A stretch of DNA of 15,971 nucleotides from DAOUMU01 sp034409055 (GCA_034409055.1 DAOUMU010000342.1:1-15971), one strand, 5' to 3'. Shown: positions 1-8,392, numbered from the stretch's first letter. Program-made: numbers and translations. The notes: a model not told the origin generated them from the letters alone.

Positions 1-2
1 TA

Positions 3-120
3 CCTACCATGTCATTCTGAACGAGCGCAGCGAGTGAAGAATCTCCCATTTCGCCTTGAATTTGTCTTCGTTGCCGGAGATTCCTCGTCGCTGCGCTCCT
101 CGGAATGACATGAGGGTAGG
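3..120. repeat. Imperfect palindromic dispersed repeat
   Basis: The two ends are long imperfect inverted arms. The left arm (about 3-46) reads CCTACC, ATGTCATTC, then GAGCGCAGCGAG and GAATCTCC. The right arm (about 74-120), reverse-complemented, gives CCTACC, CTCATGTCATTCCGAGG, AGCGCAGCGA, then GAATCTCCGG. The roughly 27-nt centre is not self-complementary. No reading frame runs through it. The GTCATTC...GCGCAGCGA...GAATCTC design is a widespread non-coding palindrome seen near gene ends in several phyla, Chloroflexota included (recollection, not a search). It would fold into a long hairpin in RNA. Confidence 0.75.
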
Positions 121-165
121 CAGTTACCAAATAATATTATTGACCGAGTAGAGGAGCGGAACATC

Positions 166-201
166 CACGGACTTTTTTTACTTTTTTGTCCGTGTTTTTT
201 T
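166..201 (+). terminator. Terminator-like hairpin with T-run, plus strand
   Basis: CACGGAC (166-172) can pair with GTCCGTG (188-194) across a 15-nt T-rich loop, and seven T follow directly (195-201). Read on the plus strand this resembles a Rho-independent terminator, although the loop is long. All visible genes run on the minus strand, so it would stop transcription entering from the left, outside the window. On the minus strand the same sequence has A-runs and would not terminate. The rest of 121-278 shows no gene. Confidence 0.3.
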
Positions 202-278
202 CCGTCCGGGTGGCTAAATAGATAGGGGTGTGTTCAAAATGGGTTGAGAGATGAGGCGTGAGATAAGGGTCTAGATTT

Positions 279-662
279 TTATCTGGCTGCGTCTACCCGG
301 TCAATGTAATCAGTCCACAAACCACAAAACGTACCGTAGTTTCGGTCTAATTCTTTCATTCCAGCCTGGAATGCAGTCATAATGACCGTCCAGTCACCTC
401 AGTAGGTACCGCATGTGGTGTTGTCGAACTGAGTTGACCTCACCTCGAGCGTTTTACCACCAGCGGCAACCGGCGCCTGGCCCAACCTCCGGGCCATAGG
501 CGGCTGCATCGACGCTTCAGTGCTTTCAACTTGCGTCTGGACTTTGTCTGTTGTTAACGAGTCGTCGGCCAACACCCGATCCGGAGTTGGCGTCTCCAAT
601 TTGACGGTCAGGATGAACAGTCCAATTGACAGGATTAGAAGTACCCCCCTGGTTTTTTTAAT
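279..662 (-). pseudogene. Small exported/anchored protein ORF interrupted by in-frame TGA
   Basis: Reading starts at an ATT codon (662-660) preceded by AAGGAGG with 6 nt spacing, 18 nt after the stop of the upstream permease gene. The first in-frame standard start (TTG, 599) has no comparable ribosome binding site and would lose the hydrophobic segment. The N-terminus reads MKKTRG, then about 14 hydrophobic residues, so a signal peptide or anchor; there is no lipobox. Residues 22-80 are polar and look disordered. A TGA at 401-399 would be residue 88 (after Cys84-Gly-Thr-Tyr). The same frame continues for 39 codons (GDWTVIM..., second Cys at 113) to TAA at 281-279, giving about 127 residues if the TGA is read through and 87 if not. 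The post-TGA segment looks protein-like. I recognise no family. The simplest reading is a nonsense mutation (TGG to TGA); a functional 87-residue product or recoding is possible. Confidence 0.45.
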
Positions 663-680
663 CTTTGTCCTCCTTAGAGG

Positions 681-1949
681 TTACTGCTTCTGATAAGGCT
701 TGCCGTCAGCAGCGGGTGGCGTGGTTCTACCAATAACGCCAGCCACAGCGATCATAGTCAGGATGAAGGGCAACATACCGATGAACTGGTAGGGCACCGC
801 CACCTCAAGAATCTGGAACTTGAAGTTCAGGGCATCGGCAAAGCCGAAGAGGAGCGCGCCTAGCGCCCCGCCGATGGGATTCCAATTACCAAAGATCATA
901 GCCGCCAGGGCGATGAAGCCACGGCCGTTGGTCATCAGGTCGTCGAAGTGACCGACCGTTTCCAGGGAGAACCAGGCTCCACCCAGCCCGGCAATGCAAC
1001 CGGCCAGAATGACGTTAATGTAACGCACTTTGAAAACATTGATACCCAGCGTGTCGGCCGCGCGGGGATGCTCACCAACGGCCCGGGTGCGTAAGCCCCA
1101 CTTGGTACGGAAGAGCACGAACCAGACCAACGGCACCAGGATGATGGCCACATAAACCATCGGCTGATACTGGAAGAGAATCGTCCCCAGGATGGGAATG
1201 TTCCACAACGGGGTTTTCTGGAAGACGTAGGGAAACACGCCGGGGGCGCCAAAGGGATTCTTGAGCAGGAAGGCAGCCCGGATGTAACCACTCACCCCCA
1301 CGGCCAGGATGTTAATGACGGTACCACTGATGATCTGGTCCACCATAAACCGGATGGAAAGGATGGCGTGCAACGTGGCCATCAAGCCACCGCTGAGGAT
1401 GGCGAACAGCAAGCCAAGCCACATATTTTGAGTGTAAAGGGAAACCATGTACCCCACCGCCGCCGCAGTGAGCATCATCCCCTCGATGGCAATATTGATG
1501 ACGGCGCAACGTTCGCACATCACGCCGGCCAGCATGCCCAGGGCAATGGGCGTGGCCAGGCGCATGCTGTCTTTGATCATACCCACCAGGTCAATGCTCT
1601 TGTCGGCGGCAGTAGCGACGAGAGCGGCCAGCACAATCAACCCGAAGCTGATTCCCAGGAGCGTGTTCACCCCGCGCTCCCGGAGTGGCCGTACCAGCGA
1701 ATAGAGACCCACCAGTCCCAACAAGATACCGATGCCAAGCATACTGGTCTGGGTAGGCAAAGATATGCGCACCGGCGGCGGCTTGCCAATAATCCCCAGC
1801 CCCAATTTCGAGATGGTATCGGGTTCGATGCGGGTTATGGCCCCGATCAGGATGATTAAGGCCACCAGCAGATAAAAAGCGCCAAAGCCACGCGCCCGGG
1901 TCCAGAAACGGGTGATAGTGACTGTTGGTGTAGCAGTTGTTACGCTCAT
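681..1949 (-). CDS. NupQ/YufQ-type ABC transporter permease (nucleoside/simple sugar class)
   Basis: This 422-residue integral membrane protein of the BPD_transp_2 (branched-chain amino acid/ribose/nucleoside) permease class is the second permease of a BMP-dependent nucleoside importer. Family hallmarks are the INIAIEGMM motif (about 151-159), matching the INIG/AxEG signature near the start of the core, VDQIISGTVIN (about 203-213), and GLRTRAVGEHPRAADTLGI in the second half. An N-terminal extension (1-115) adds about three hydrophobic segments before the conserved core. The ATG start has an AAAGGGG ribosome site 5 nt upstream. It follows the BMP-NupP fusion gene after 79 nt and presumably pairs with it as a heterodimer driven by the double-NBD ATPase. 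Substrate is inferred from the BMP domains; simple sugars cannot be excluded from sequence alone. Confidence 0.9.
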   Translation of the reverse strand: MSVTTATPTVTITRFWTRARGFGAFYLLVALIILIGAITRIEPDTISKLGLGIIGKPPPVRISLPTQTSMLGIGILLGLVGLYSLVRPLRERGVNTLLGISFGLIVLAALVATAADKSIDLVGMIKDSMRLATPIALGMLAGVMCERCAVINIAIEGMMLTAAAVGYMVSLYTQNMWLGLLFAILSGGLMATLHAILSIRFMVDQIISGTVINILAVGVSGYIRAAFLLKNPFGAPGVFPYVFQKTPLWNIPILGTILFQYQPMVYVAIILVPLVWFVLFRTKWGLRTRAVGEHPRAADTLGINVFKVRYINVILAGCIAGLGGAWFSLETVGHFDDLMTNGRGFIALAAMIFGNWNPIGGALGALLFGFADALNFKFQILEVAVPYQFIGMLPFILTMIAVAGVIGRTTPPAADGKPYQKQ

Positions 1950-2028
1950 TGTCTACCCCTTTAAGGCTAGTAATTGTGAATCGTGAATAGTCAATTGTGA
2001 ATCATTTTTTATTGTTACACTTATCGTC
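1950..2028. repeat. Intergenic spacer with short AATTGTGAATC direct repeats
   Basis: The 79-nt gap between the two permease genes is AT-rich, unlike its neighbours. It holds two copies of AATTGTGAATC (about 1971 and 1993) with a related TCGTGAATAG between them. No hairpin or coding capacity is evident. It looks like a small non-coding repeat insertion inside the operon, and the downstream gene keeps its own ribosome site. Confidence 0.4.
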
Positions 2029-4170
2029 TTATCCTCCCCAGCCTCGGGTAAAGACCACTGCAGCCTCGCGCCGGACTCGCATGCGATACAGCCAGCGGAT
2101 GATCTGGTCGGCGGCAATGAACATGATAACCAAGGCCTGGATGATGTTCACCAGGTCAATAGAGATACCCTGCGCTCGGACTTGCATCAAACCAGCCCCG
2201 TTGCGCAGCGCCCCCCACAGAAAAGCGGCCGGGAAGATGCCAAAGGGGTGACTCTTGGCCAGCAAGGCCACAGCGATGCTATCGAAGCCAAAGCCGGAGG
2301 AGAAGGCCGCTTTGAGGGCGTACTCGCTGGGCCGTCCCAGGACGATGCCAATGCCAGCCAGGGCGGCCAATCCCCCTGAGAGCCCCATGGCTAAGACAAA
2401 GTTTCGACTGACGCTCATACCGGCGTACCGGGCGGCACTGGGGTTGGCCCCCACGGTCCGGATCTCAAAGCCCCAGGTGGTTTTGAACAGGAACCACCAG
2501 ACGAAGACGATTGCCGCCAGGGCCAGTAAAAACCCGGCGTGAAGCTCGTACTGGGGTAAAATGAGCGGGTATCGAGCCGACTCGGCCACGAAGGGGGTGC
2601 GGTCCAGCGAAGCAGTGGGGTCCTTGAGTGGATTTTTCACCAGGTAGTCCACCGTCTTGACGGCGATATAATTCATCATAATGGTATTGATGACCTCGTG
2701 GGCCCCGGTCGTGGCCTTGAGTAGACCTGGGATAGCCCCCCAAATCGCTCCGCCCAGTATCCCGGTGATGATAGCCAGGGGTAGATGAATATAAATCGGC
2801 AGGCCGGTAACGGTGAAGCCCACGTAGGAAGCGACCAGGGCGCCCATAAAAAGCTGCCCTTCCGCGCCGATATTGAACAGGCCACACTGAAAGCCCAACG
2901 CTACCGCCAATCCGGCCAGGATGTAGGGGGTGCAATAGGTGAGGGTGGTGACCAACGCCTTGGGCGAGCCGATTGCCCCCTCGAAAAGTCCCCCGTAGGC
3001 CGCCAACACCAACTGGTTTGCTTGAGGTATGATCTGCCCCCACGTCTCCCCCGTGGCCCTCAGTTCCGAAGCGCGGGTAATCCAAATGATAATGGCCCCA
3101 ATCAAGACTGCGGTAAAAACGGCCAAGACCAGCACGGCCAACTCGGTCCAGCGCCAGGCCCGGATCTGGTCCCACAGGGTTTCGACGATGTCCTCACCGC
3201 CCGGGCCAACCTTGGTGGTCACGGTGCCACTACGCAGGCCAGCGACCAACTCATCGATGCGGCCTTTGACCTCTTCCGGGATGGCTTTCTCGGCGGCATG
3301 ATGGGGAGCCAAACCAATGCCCTGATTGCTGGTGTCGAAGAGCGCCGTCTCACCGACGAATTTGCCTTCTACGGCCCGCCGGATGGCCTCGTACACGGCG
3401 TTGTCCACCCGCTTGATGGCACTCGAAAGCAACCGGTCAGCCCCAGGAGCCTGGCCATTTTCAAAGGTAGTCACCCATTCATCCTGATCAACGCCGATGA
3501 CCCAAACGCCCTGCTCAGCGCCCCCCCGGATACCCCCGCTGCCGGTTTGTCCGCCAGCGCCGAAGATGACGTCAGCCCCCTGTTCGATGAAAGACTGAGC
3601 CACCACCCGGCCCTTCTCTGGATCGGTGAAAGATTCGATGTACTCGCCCAACACCTGCACTTTGGGATTGACGTACTTGGCCCCGTTGGCGAACCCTTTG
3701 CGGAACTTGATGACAGGTGGGATCTGGTCGCCAGCGACCACGCCGAGCACGTTACTCTGAGTTATGTAACCCGCCAGGGCGCCCGCCAGGAACCCGGCTT
3801 GATCTTCAGCGAAAAGCAGGCCCATCACGTTAGGCAAGATCGGATAGGGTGCAAAGTCTATGGTGACAAAGTTGGTGTTGGGATAGTCTTTGGCTACCCG
3901 TTCTGTCACCTCGCCAAGTATCTGGCCGACGGTGATGACCACCTGGCAACCACCCTCGATCAGCCTCAGAATGTTGCCCTCCCCATCCTCCGGACGGGCT
4001 GTCTCGATGTAGGTCGTCTCCAAACCGAATTCCTCGACGGCACGCTGCATCCCTTCATAGGCATATTGGTTGAAGGTGCCATCATCAATCTTGCCGACGT
4101 CGGTGATCAGGCCAACCTTTAATTTGCTAACCTCGGTGTTGTGTGTCAGGACGCTGTCAGGTGACGACAC
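2029..4170 (-). CDS. BMP (PnrA-like) domain fused to NupP/YufP-type ABC permease
   Basis: The 713-residue protein has two parts. Residues about 17-315 are a complete BMP/PnrA substrate-binding domain: KVGLITDVGKIDDGTFNQ near the start, GFLAGALAG, FGAGG.TGSGG, GVDQDEW (226-232) and SSAIKRVD. Residues about 342-713 are a permease of the BPD_transp_2 class, with a first membrane segment at about 343-365, FNIGAEGQLFMGA (432-444) and GAHEVINTIMMN (489-500). Binding proteins of this family are normally separate lipoproteins. The start is GTG (4170), with AGGAGG 8 nt upstream, overlapping the ATPase gene by 14 nt, so the two are translationally coupled. An in-frame stop lies shortly upstream and only basic residues (KKRRKK) intervene, so no signal peptide can be added. 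The BMP domain is therefore either cytoplasmic or exported as an N-out tail without a cleavable signal. Its sequence is close to the BMP part of the lipoprotein at 8445-10583, pointing to duplication within the locus. Confidence 0.9.
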   Translation of the reverse strand: MSSPDSVLTHNTEVSKLKVGLITDVGKIDDGTFNQYAYEGMQRAVEEFGLETTYIETARPEDGEGNILRLIEGGCQVVITVGQILGEVTERVAKDYPNTNFVTIDFAPYPILPNVMGLLFAEDQAGFLAGALAGYITQSNVLGVVAGDQIPPVIKFRKGFANGAKYVNPKVQVLGEYIESFTDPEKGRVVAQSFIEQGADVIFGAGGQTGSGGIRGGAEQGVWVIGVDQDEWVTTFENGQAPGADRLLSSAIKRVDNAVYEAIRRAVEGKFVGETALFDTSNQGIGLAPHHAAEKAIPEEVKGRIDELVAGLRSGTVTTKVGPGGEDIVETLWDQIRAWRWTELAVLVLAVFTAVLIGAIIIWITRASELRATGETWGQIIPQANQLVLAAYGGLFEGAIGSPKALVTTLTYCTPYILAGLAVALGFQCGLFNIGAEGQLFMGALVASYVGFTVTGLPIYIHLPLAIITGILGGAIWGAIPGLLKATTGAHEVINTIMMNYIAVKTVDYLVKNPLKDPTASLDRTPFVAESARYPLILPQYELHAGFLLALAAIVFVWWFLFKTTWGFEIRTVGANPSAARYAGMSVSRNFVLAMGLSGGLAALAGIGIVLGRPSEYALKAAFSSGFGFDSIAVALLAKSHPFGIFPAAFLWGALRNGAGLMQVRAQGISIDLVNIIQALVIMFIAADQIIRWLYRMRVRREAAVVFTRGWGG

Positions 4171-5713
4171 GATCTTCTTCCTCCTTTTCTTCCACGATAC
4201 CAGCCATTAACAGGCCGAGTTTCTCACGTCTGGCTTGATCAGCCTCTAACGTAGCAATGATTTGTCCCTTGTACATCACGGCGATGCGGTCAGATAGCGA
4301 CATAATCTCGTCCAACTCGGCCGACACTAATAACACAGCCACCCCGTCATCACGGGCAGTGACCAGCCGGTTGTGGATGAATTCGATGGAACCCACGTCC
4401 AGCCCCCGGGTCGGCTGAGAGGCGATGAGCAACGTGATGGGCCGTGAGAGTTCACGTCCGACCACTACCTTTTGCTGATTGCCACCCGAAAGGCTACCGG
4501 CCGGGGTATAAATGCTGGGGGTGCGAATGTCGAATTCATGGACCAAGCGTAACCCATTGTCTTCGACCGCCCGGTGATTCATAACGATACCGTTGGCGAA
4601 GGGCTGTCTGTAATAGGTGTTCAAAATCAGGTTGTCGGCAATGGGGTAGCTGGCTACCATCCCGTGTTCATGGCGATCTTCGGGGATGTGGGCCGAACCC
4701 TCCACAGTCACGCCCAGATCGGTAATTTTACGCGGCGAGGCATTGGTCACGTCTACGCCGGTGATAGAGACACGACCCTCCAAGCAATGGCGCAATCCGG
4801 TCAGGGTCTCCACCAACTCTGTCTGGCCATTGCCCTGCACCCCGGCGACCCCAAAGATCTCACCGGCCTGTACCTCAAAAGAAACACCGTTCAAGACCAG
4901 GCTCCCCCGGTCGTCAAGCGCCTTCAGATTCTGCACCTGCAACACCGGGGAACCAGGCTGAGCAGGCTTTTTATCTACGGTCAGAATCACCTGGCGACCG
5001 ACCATCATCTCGGCCAGCGATTCTTTGGTGGCTTCGGCCGGGGTGGTGGTGCCAACCACGTGACCGTTACGCAAGACGGTGATCCGGTCGGCCACGGCAA
5101 AGACCTCACCCAACTTATGGGTAATGAAGATAATGCTTTTACCCTCCGCCACCAGGGAGCGCATAATCACGAACAGTTCTTCGGCTTCCTGTGGGGTGAG
5201 CACCGCCGTCGGCTCGTCGAGGATGAGGATATCGGCCTCACGGTAGAGGGCCTTGATGATTTCGACCCGCTGTTGGGTACCGACCGGCAAATCCTTGATG
5301 TAAGCATCCGGGTCGATCTCCAGGCCGTATTGGCGAGAGAGGTCACGGATGCGTTGGGCCGCCGTGCCCAGATCGAGCACAAAACCGTTCTTAACAACTT
5401 CTGTGCCCAGGATGATGTTCTCGGTCACCGTCATCACAGGGACGAGCATAAAGTGCTGGTGAACCATGCCGATGCCCAACCGGATAGCATCGGTCGTCCC
5501 TTCAATCTTCACTTCCTCGCCGTTCAGGAAGATTTGTCCTTCGTCCTGGCTGTAGAGTCCATACAAGATATTCATCAGGGTGGACTTACCGGCCCCATTT
5601 TCTCCCAGCAGGGCATGAATTTCGCCCTTTTCGAGCTGGAAGTTGACGTGGTCGTTGGCCAGAACGCCCGGAAAACGTTTGGTAACGCCTCGCATTTCCA
5701 GAGCTAAGGTCAT
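4157..5713 (-). CDS. NupO/YufO-type ABC transporter ATPase, two nucleotide-binding domains
   Basis: The 518-residue protein has tandem ABC domains, typical length for the ribose/nucleoside class (RbsA, NupO). NBD1 (about 4-240) has Walker A GENGAGKST (37-45), signature-like LPVGTQQR (142-149), Walker B ILILDEPT (162-169) and His199. NBD2 (about 256-505) has a degenerate Walker A (GVQGNGQTE, 291-299), a canonical LSGGNQQ (408-414) and a Walker B with ASQPTRGLD, where the catalytic Asp-Glu is replaced by Ser-Gln. This asymmetry is usual in the NupO branch, so one ATP site is expected to be catalytic. The ATG start has AAAGGAG about 9 nt upstream and lies 36 nt after the phnE-like gene. Its end overlaps the BMP-permease gene by 14 nt. 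It should energise the two NupP/NupQ-type permeases downstream. Confidence 0.93.
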   Translation of the reverse strand: MTLALEMRGVTKRFPGVLANDHVNFQLEKGEIHALLGENGAGKSTLMNILYGLYSQDEGQIFLNGEEVKIEGTTDAIRLGIGMVHQHFMLVPVMTVTENIILGTEVVKNGFVLDLGTAAQRIRDLSRQYGLEIDPDAYIKDLPVGTQQRVEIIKALYREADILILDEPTAVLTPQEAEELFVIMRSLVAEGKSIIFITHKLGEVFAVADRITVLRNGHVVGTTTPAEATKESLAEMMVGRQVILTVDKKPAQPGSPVLQVQNLKALDDRGSLVLNGVSFEVQAGEIFGVAGVQGNGQTELVETLTGLRHCLEGRVSITGVDVTNASPRKITDLGVTVEGSAHIPEDRHEHGMVASYPIADNLILNTYYRQPFANGIVMNHRAVEDNGLRLVHEFDIRTPSIYTPAGSLSGGNQQKVVVGRELSRPITLLIASQPTRGLDVGSIEFIHNRLVTARDDGVAVLLVSAELDEIMSLSDRIAVMYKGQIIATLEADQARREKLGLLMAGIVEEKEEEDRVVT

Positions 5714-5749
5714 AGAGGTGTCTCCTTTTACTTGTTGAATGTTACGCGA

Positions 5750-7582
5750 TCAAATAATTCGCTCGCGGATTTTGGCGCTGACGTAATCCAACGAAGCCAC
5801 CACAATAGCAATGGCTATCATCTGCACGCTGGCGTCACGGTATTTGAGCAAGTTCAAATTTTGCTGGACCAGGAAACCAATACCGCCTCCACCACCGAAG
5901 CCGATGATGGTAGACATACGCACGTTAATATCCCAGCGATAGATGGTAAAGGCAATATAGGGTGGCACAATTTGGGGAATAACGGCATACACAATCGTCT
6001 GCAAACGGTTGGCGCCGGTGGCTGTCACCGCTTCAATCGGACCGGCCAGGATATTTTCGACCTGCTCCGAGTAGAGCTTGCCCAAACTGGCGATGGTGTG
6101 CAAAGCCAGGGCCATCACCCCGGCAAAGGGGCCAATGCCCACCCATACGGCAAAAGCCACCACCATAATCAGCGGCTCGATAGATCGCAACGCGTTAAGG
6201 ACGGTCCGGGTTATGTTGTAGGCGATCATACCGGTGGGCACGGGTCTTTCCACCTCAAAGAGAAGACCAACGACCAACATGATTACTCCCACCACCACAG
6301 CCGGTACCGAAACAAACCCGATCAGGTTCTCGATTTCGTAAAGCCAGGCGATACCGGCAAACAGAACCGCGGTTAGCAGGGCACTGGCCAGCGTAGCCAC
6401 TGCGACAGTGAACCACTTCGCTAAAATCGGAGTTGTCGCGCGCAAGAAGCGACCGGAGAGGGAAGAGGCGAACGAACTCAAGGTGAAAAGGCCAACTAAC
6501 GCGCCCATCAGTGGCAATATAATTGCAATTAAATCGGCAATAACAAAGACAAAGTTGCCGAGAAATCCAAATGGACCTAGCCTGGCTTGCAAGGCCAGTC
6601 CCAGGCTAATACCCAGCGCAGCCAACAGACTCAGGGCGAAGGCGACGAGTAAAACGGCTACCAAGACCAAGCCCCCCTGCCACCAGGCCGCAAATTGGCC
6701 CTCATGCTCTTGAGAGATTAGCCTGGAAAACAGCCATAAAATCGCTACGCTGGCTACCAGTAACACGACGCCAGTCCCTGCATTTTGAGCCAGACCCTCT
6801 GCCAGGTCCTGGAGCCAACTAAACACAGTTGAACCAAGCACCCAGCCAAAAGGAATCAACAGTAAGCCGGCCATAACACTGCCAAAAGGACTGACCACGT
6901 TACTCATCAAATTGCGCGCAGCCAAAAAACTAATCGGAATGGCTAAGGCCGTGCCCAGCGTCGTAGCGATGAGGGCCAGAAAGACGGTTTCGATGATTTT
7001 ATCAAACGTGTCTTTCAGGGTGCCGCTGGGCTGGGGCCAGCCCGAGCGAATCTTAACCACCGCCCGGACGGTTTGCGGCTTGTCAGAGGGCCGGTCTTTT
7101 TTCATCTCGGCCAGGTAGGTAAATCGCCCCTGGGAGTCAACTACGATAGGATCTTTGGCCAGGCGCAATTCGATCTGTTCATGGATGGAAGCCGCCTCGG
7201 GCAGGAAGAAGAGAAACACCGTTTCACCCGGCTCAAAGTTGTAGCCCTTCACCGTCACGTCTCCGCCCAGTTCTACACAATTGGGCATCAATTCGATGTA
7301 ACGACCCGCAGTGTCCACAGGTGGCAACGACACCTGTTCCTTACAGGGCATTATGACCGGTGCGTCTATCTCCAGGCGTTCTTCCTCGTATTCAAAGAGG
7401 CGGGGTTGCACCAAACCCCGGATGATGTTGGTCAACTGGGTCTGGCGTTGTTCTTCTTTCGGCTTCTCCAGGTTAACCTTGGTTACTTGAAAACCGTAGG
7501 CGTAGACGACCAGGATGACCGCCACGACAAGGAAGGTACCAAGAGAATGCCAGATCGGTCTGGGAGGTCGTTTTTGACTCAT
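5750..7582 (-). CDS. phnE: Enlarged PhnE-type phosphonate ABC permease with extracytoplasmic domain
   Basis: At 610 residues this is more than twice the usual PhnE length (about 260-290). Layout: a membrane segment at about 14-30; a soluble region of about 155 residues (32-186) containing VTVKGYNFEPGETVFLFF and a GRFT strand, which resembles an IPT/TIG or other Ig-like beta-sandwich, plus Cys80 and Cys101; the first PhnE helix region (about 187-225, ETVFLALIATTLGTALAIP); an inserted stretch (about 230-445) with five or more hydrophobic segments; then the conserved PhnE C-terminal half (about 450-610). That half includes the EAA loop (about 509-540, GPIEAVTATGANRLQTI then VIPQIVP) and a glycine-rich GFGGGGGIGF. 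The start is ATG, 5 nt after the phnC stop, with AGGG inside the end of phnC. There is one PhnE-like gene, so it probably forms a homodimer with PhnC. The soluble part may dock or pre-orient the large binding lipoprotein (inference). Confidence 0.88.
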   Translation of the reverse strand: MSQKRPPRPIWHSLGTFLVVAVILVVYAYGFQVTKVNLEKPKEEQRQTQLTNIIRGLVQPRLFEYEEERLEIDAPVIMPCKEQVSLPPVDTAGRYIELMPNCVELGGDVTVKGYNFEPGETVFLFFLPEAASIHEQIELRLAKDPIVVDSQGRFTYLAEMKKDRPSDKPQTVRAVVKIRSGWPQPSGTLKDTFDKIIETVFLALIATTLGTALAIPISFLAARNLMSNVVSPFGSVMAGLLLIPFGWVLGSTVFSWLQDLAEGLAQNAGTGVVLLVASVAILWLFSRLISQEHEGQFAAWWQGGLVLVAVLLVAFALSLLAALGISLGLALQARLGPFGFLGNFVFVIADLIAIILPLMGALVGLFTLSSFASSLSGRFLRATTPILAKWFTVAVATLASALLTAVLFAGIAWLYEIENLIGFVSVPAVVVGVIMLVVGLLFEVERPVPTGMIAYNITRTVLNALRSIEPLIMVVAFAVWVGIGPFAGVMALALHTIASLGKLYSEQVENILAGPIEAVTATGANRLQTIVYAVIPQIVPPYIAFTIYRWDINVRMSTIIGFGGGGGIGFLVQQNLNLLKYRDASVQMIAIAIVVASLDYVSAKIRERII

Positions 7583-7587
7583 ATGTG

Positions 7588-8340
7588 TTACCCTATCCGT
7601 TCGGCGTCCTGGCCGTATATCTCTTTGAATCGTTGATCGTCAATTTCGTGAGGCAAGCCGTCGAAGACCAGTTGGCCTTCGTTCAAGGCGATGGCTCTAT
7701 CGGCGTATTGCTGCACCAGGTCCAAAAAGTGCAGGCTGCAAACGACGGTGATTCCATCTTCCTGGTTCAACTGTTTCAAAATTTTCATAATGCTATGGGC
7801 CAGGACCGGGTCCAGGCTGGCCACCGGTTCGTCGGCCAGTAAGATTTGGGGGTCCTGCATCAAGGCCCGGGCAATCCCCACCCGTTGCTGCTGCCCACCG
7901 CTCAACGCATCGGCCCGGTTGTGGGCCTTGCCGGCAATGCCTACCCGCTCCAGGTTGCTCATAGCTTTACTCACGTCCTCTTTGGGAAAGTAATTGACCA
8001 GGCTCCACAGGGGGTTGACGTAGCCCAATCGGCCGGAGAGGACATTGGTCAGGACGCTGGAGCGGGTAACCAGGTTGAAGTGCTGGAAGATCATACCAAT
8101 CCGGCGGCGGATCAGGCGCAACTCCTCCTGCGGAGCCGCCGTAAGATCCACCCCGTTCCAAATCACCTGGCCGGCCGTCGGTTCGACCAGACGGTTAATG
8201 CAGCGCAACAGTGTGCTTTTGCCGGAGCCGCTCAACCCAATCACCGCCAGGAACTTGCCATCGGGCGCCTCAAAGCTGACCTTATCCAGCGCCAGCACTT
8301 TATTATCGTAAATCTTGGTTAAATTCTTGACTTCAAGCAA
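7588..8340 (-). CDS. phnC: PhnC-type phosphonate ABC transporter ATPase
   Basis: Single ABC ATPase of about 250 residues. Counting from the upstream TTG at 8352, the motifs are Walker A GLSGSGKST (39-47), Q-loop IFQHFNLV with Gln90, signature LSGGQQQR (150-157), Walker B ILLADEP (170-176), D-loop ASLD and switch His208. RRIGMIFQHFNLVTRSSVLTNVL and GRLG are typical of the PhnC branch rather than of amino acid or polar transporters. I place the start at the TTG at 8340 because GGAGGG lies 4 nt upstream of it and the product then begins MLEVKNLTKIY, as PhnC proteins usually do; the TTG at 8352 has no ribosome site and would add four residues. It follows the binding-protein gene after a strong hairpin and precedes phnE by 5 nt. 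Confidence 0.92.
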   Translation of the reverse strand: MLEVKNLTKIYDNKVLALDKVSFEAPDGKFLAVIGLSGSGKSTLLRCINRLVEPTAGQVIWNGVDLTAAPQEELRLIRRRIGMIFQHFNLVTRSSVLTNVLSGRLGYVNPLWSLVNYFPKEDVSKAMSNLERVGIAGKAHNRADALSGGQQQRVGIARALMQDPQILLADEPVASLDPVLAHSIMKILKQLNQEDGITVVCSLHFLDLVQQYADRAIALNEGQLVFDGLPHEIDDQRFKEIYGQDAERIG

Positions 8341-8392
8341 GTTACCCTCCAAGCTGTTGTAGCCAAAGAGTACGGATTACACATTTTGAAAC

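Noticed and set aside
3..120. Insertion sequence or CRISPR repeat at the left edge
   Set aside because: No transposase frame, no target duplication and no repeated spacer architecture; only one palindromic unit is present.
3200..3330. Frameshift or assembly join between BMP and permease domains in the fusion gene
   Set aside because: One frame runs cleanly through the linker into the first membrane segment with plausible protein sequence, so the fusion looks genuine in the given sequence.
2785..4122. Long plus-strand open frame (445 codons) antisense to the BMP-permease gene; similar long antisense frames at 4574-5707 and 8925-10550
   Set aside because: These mirror strongly supported minus-strand genes, have shadow-like composition (rich in His, Gln, Arg) and no domain signal.
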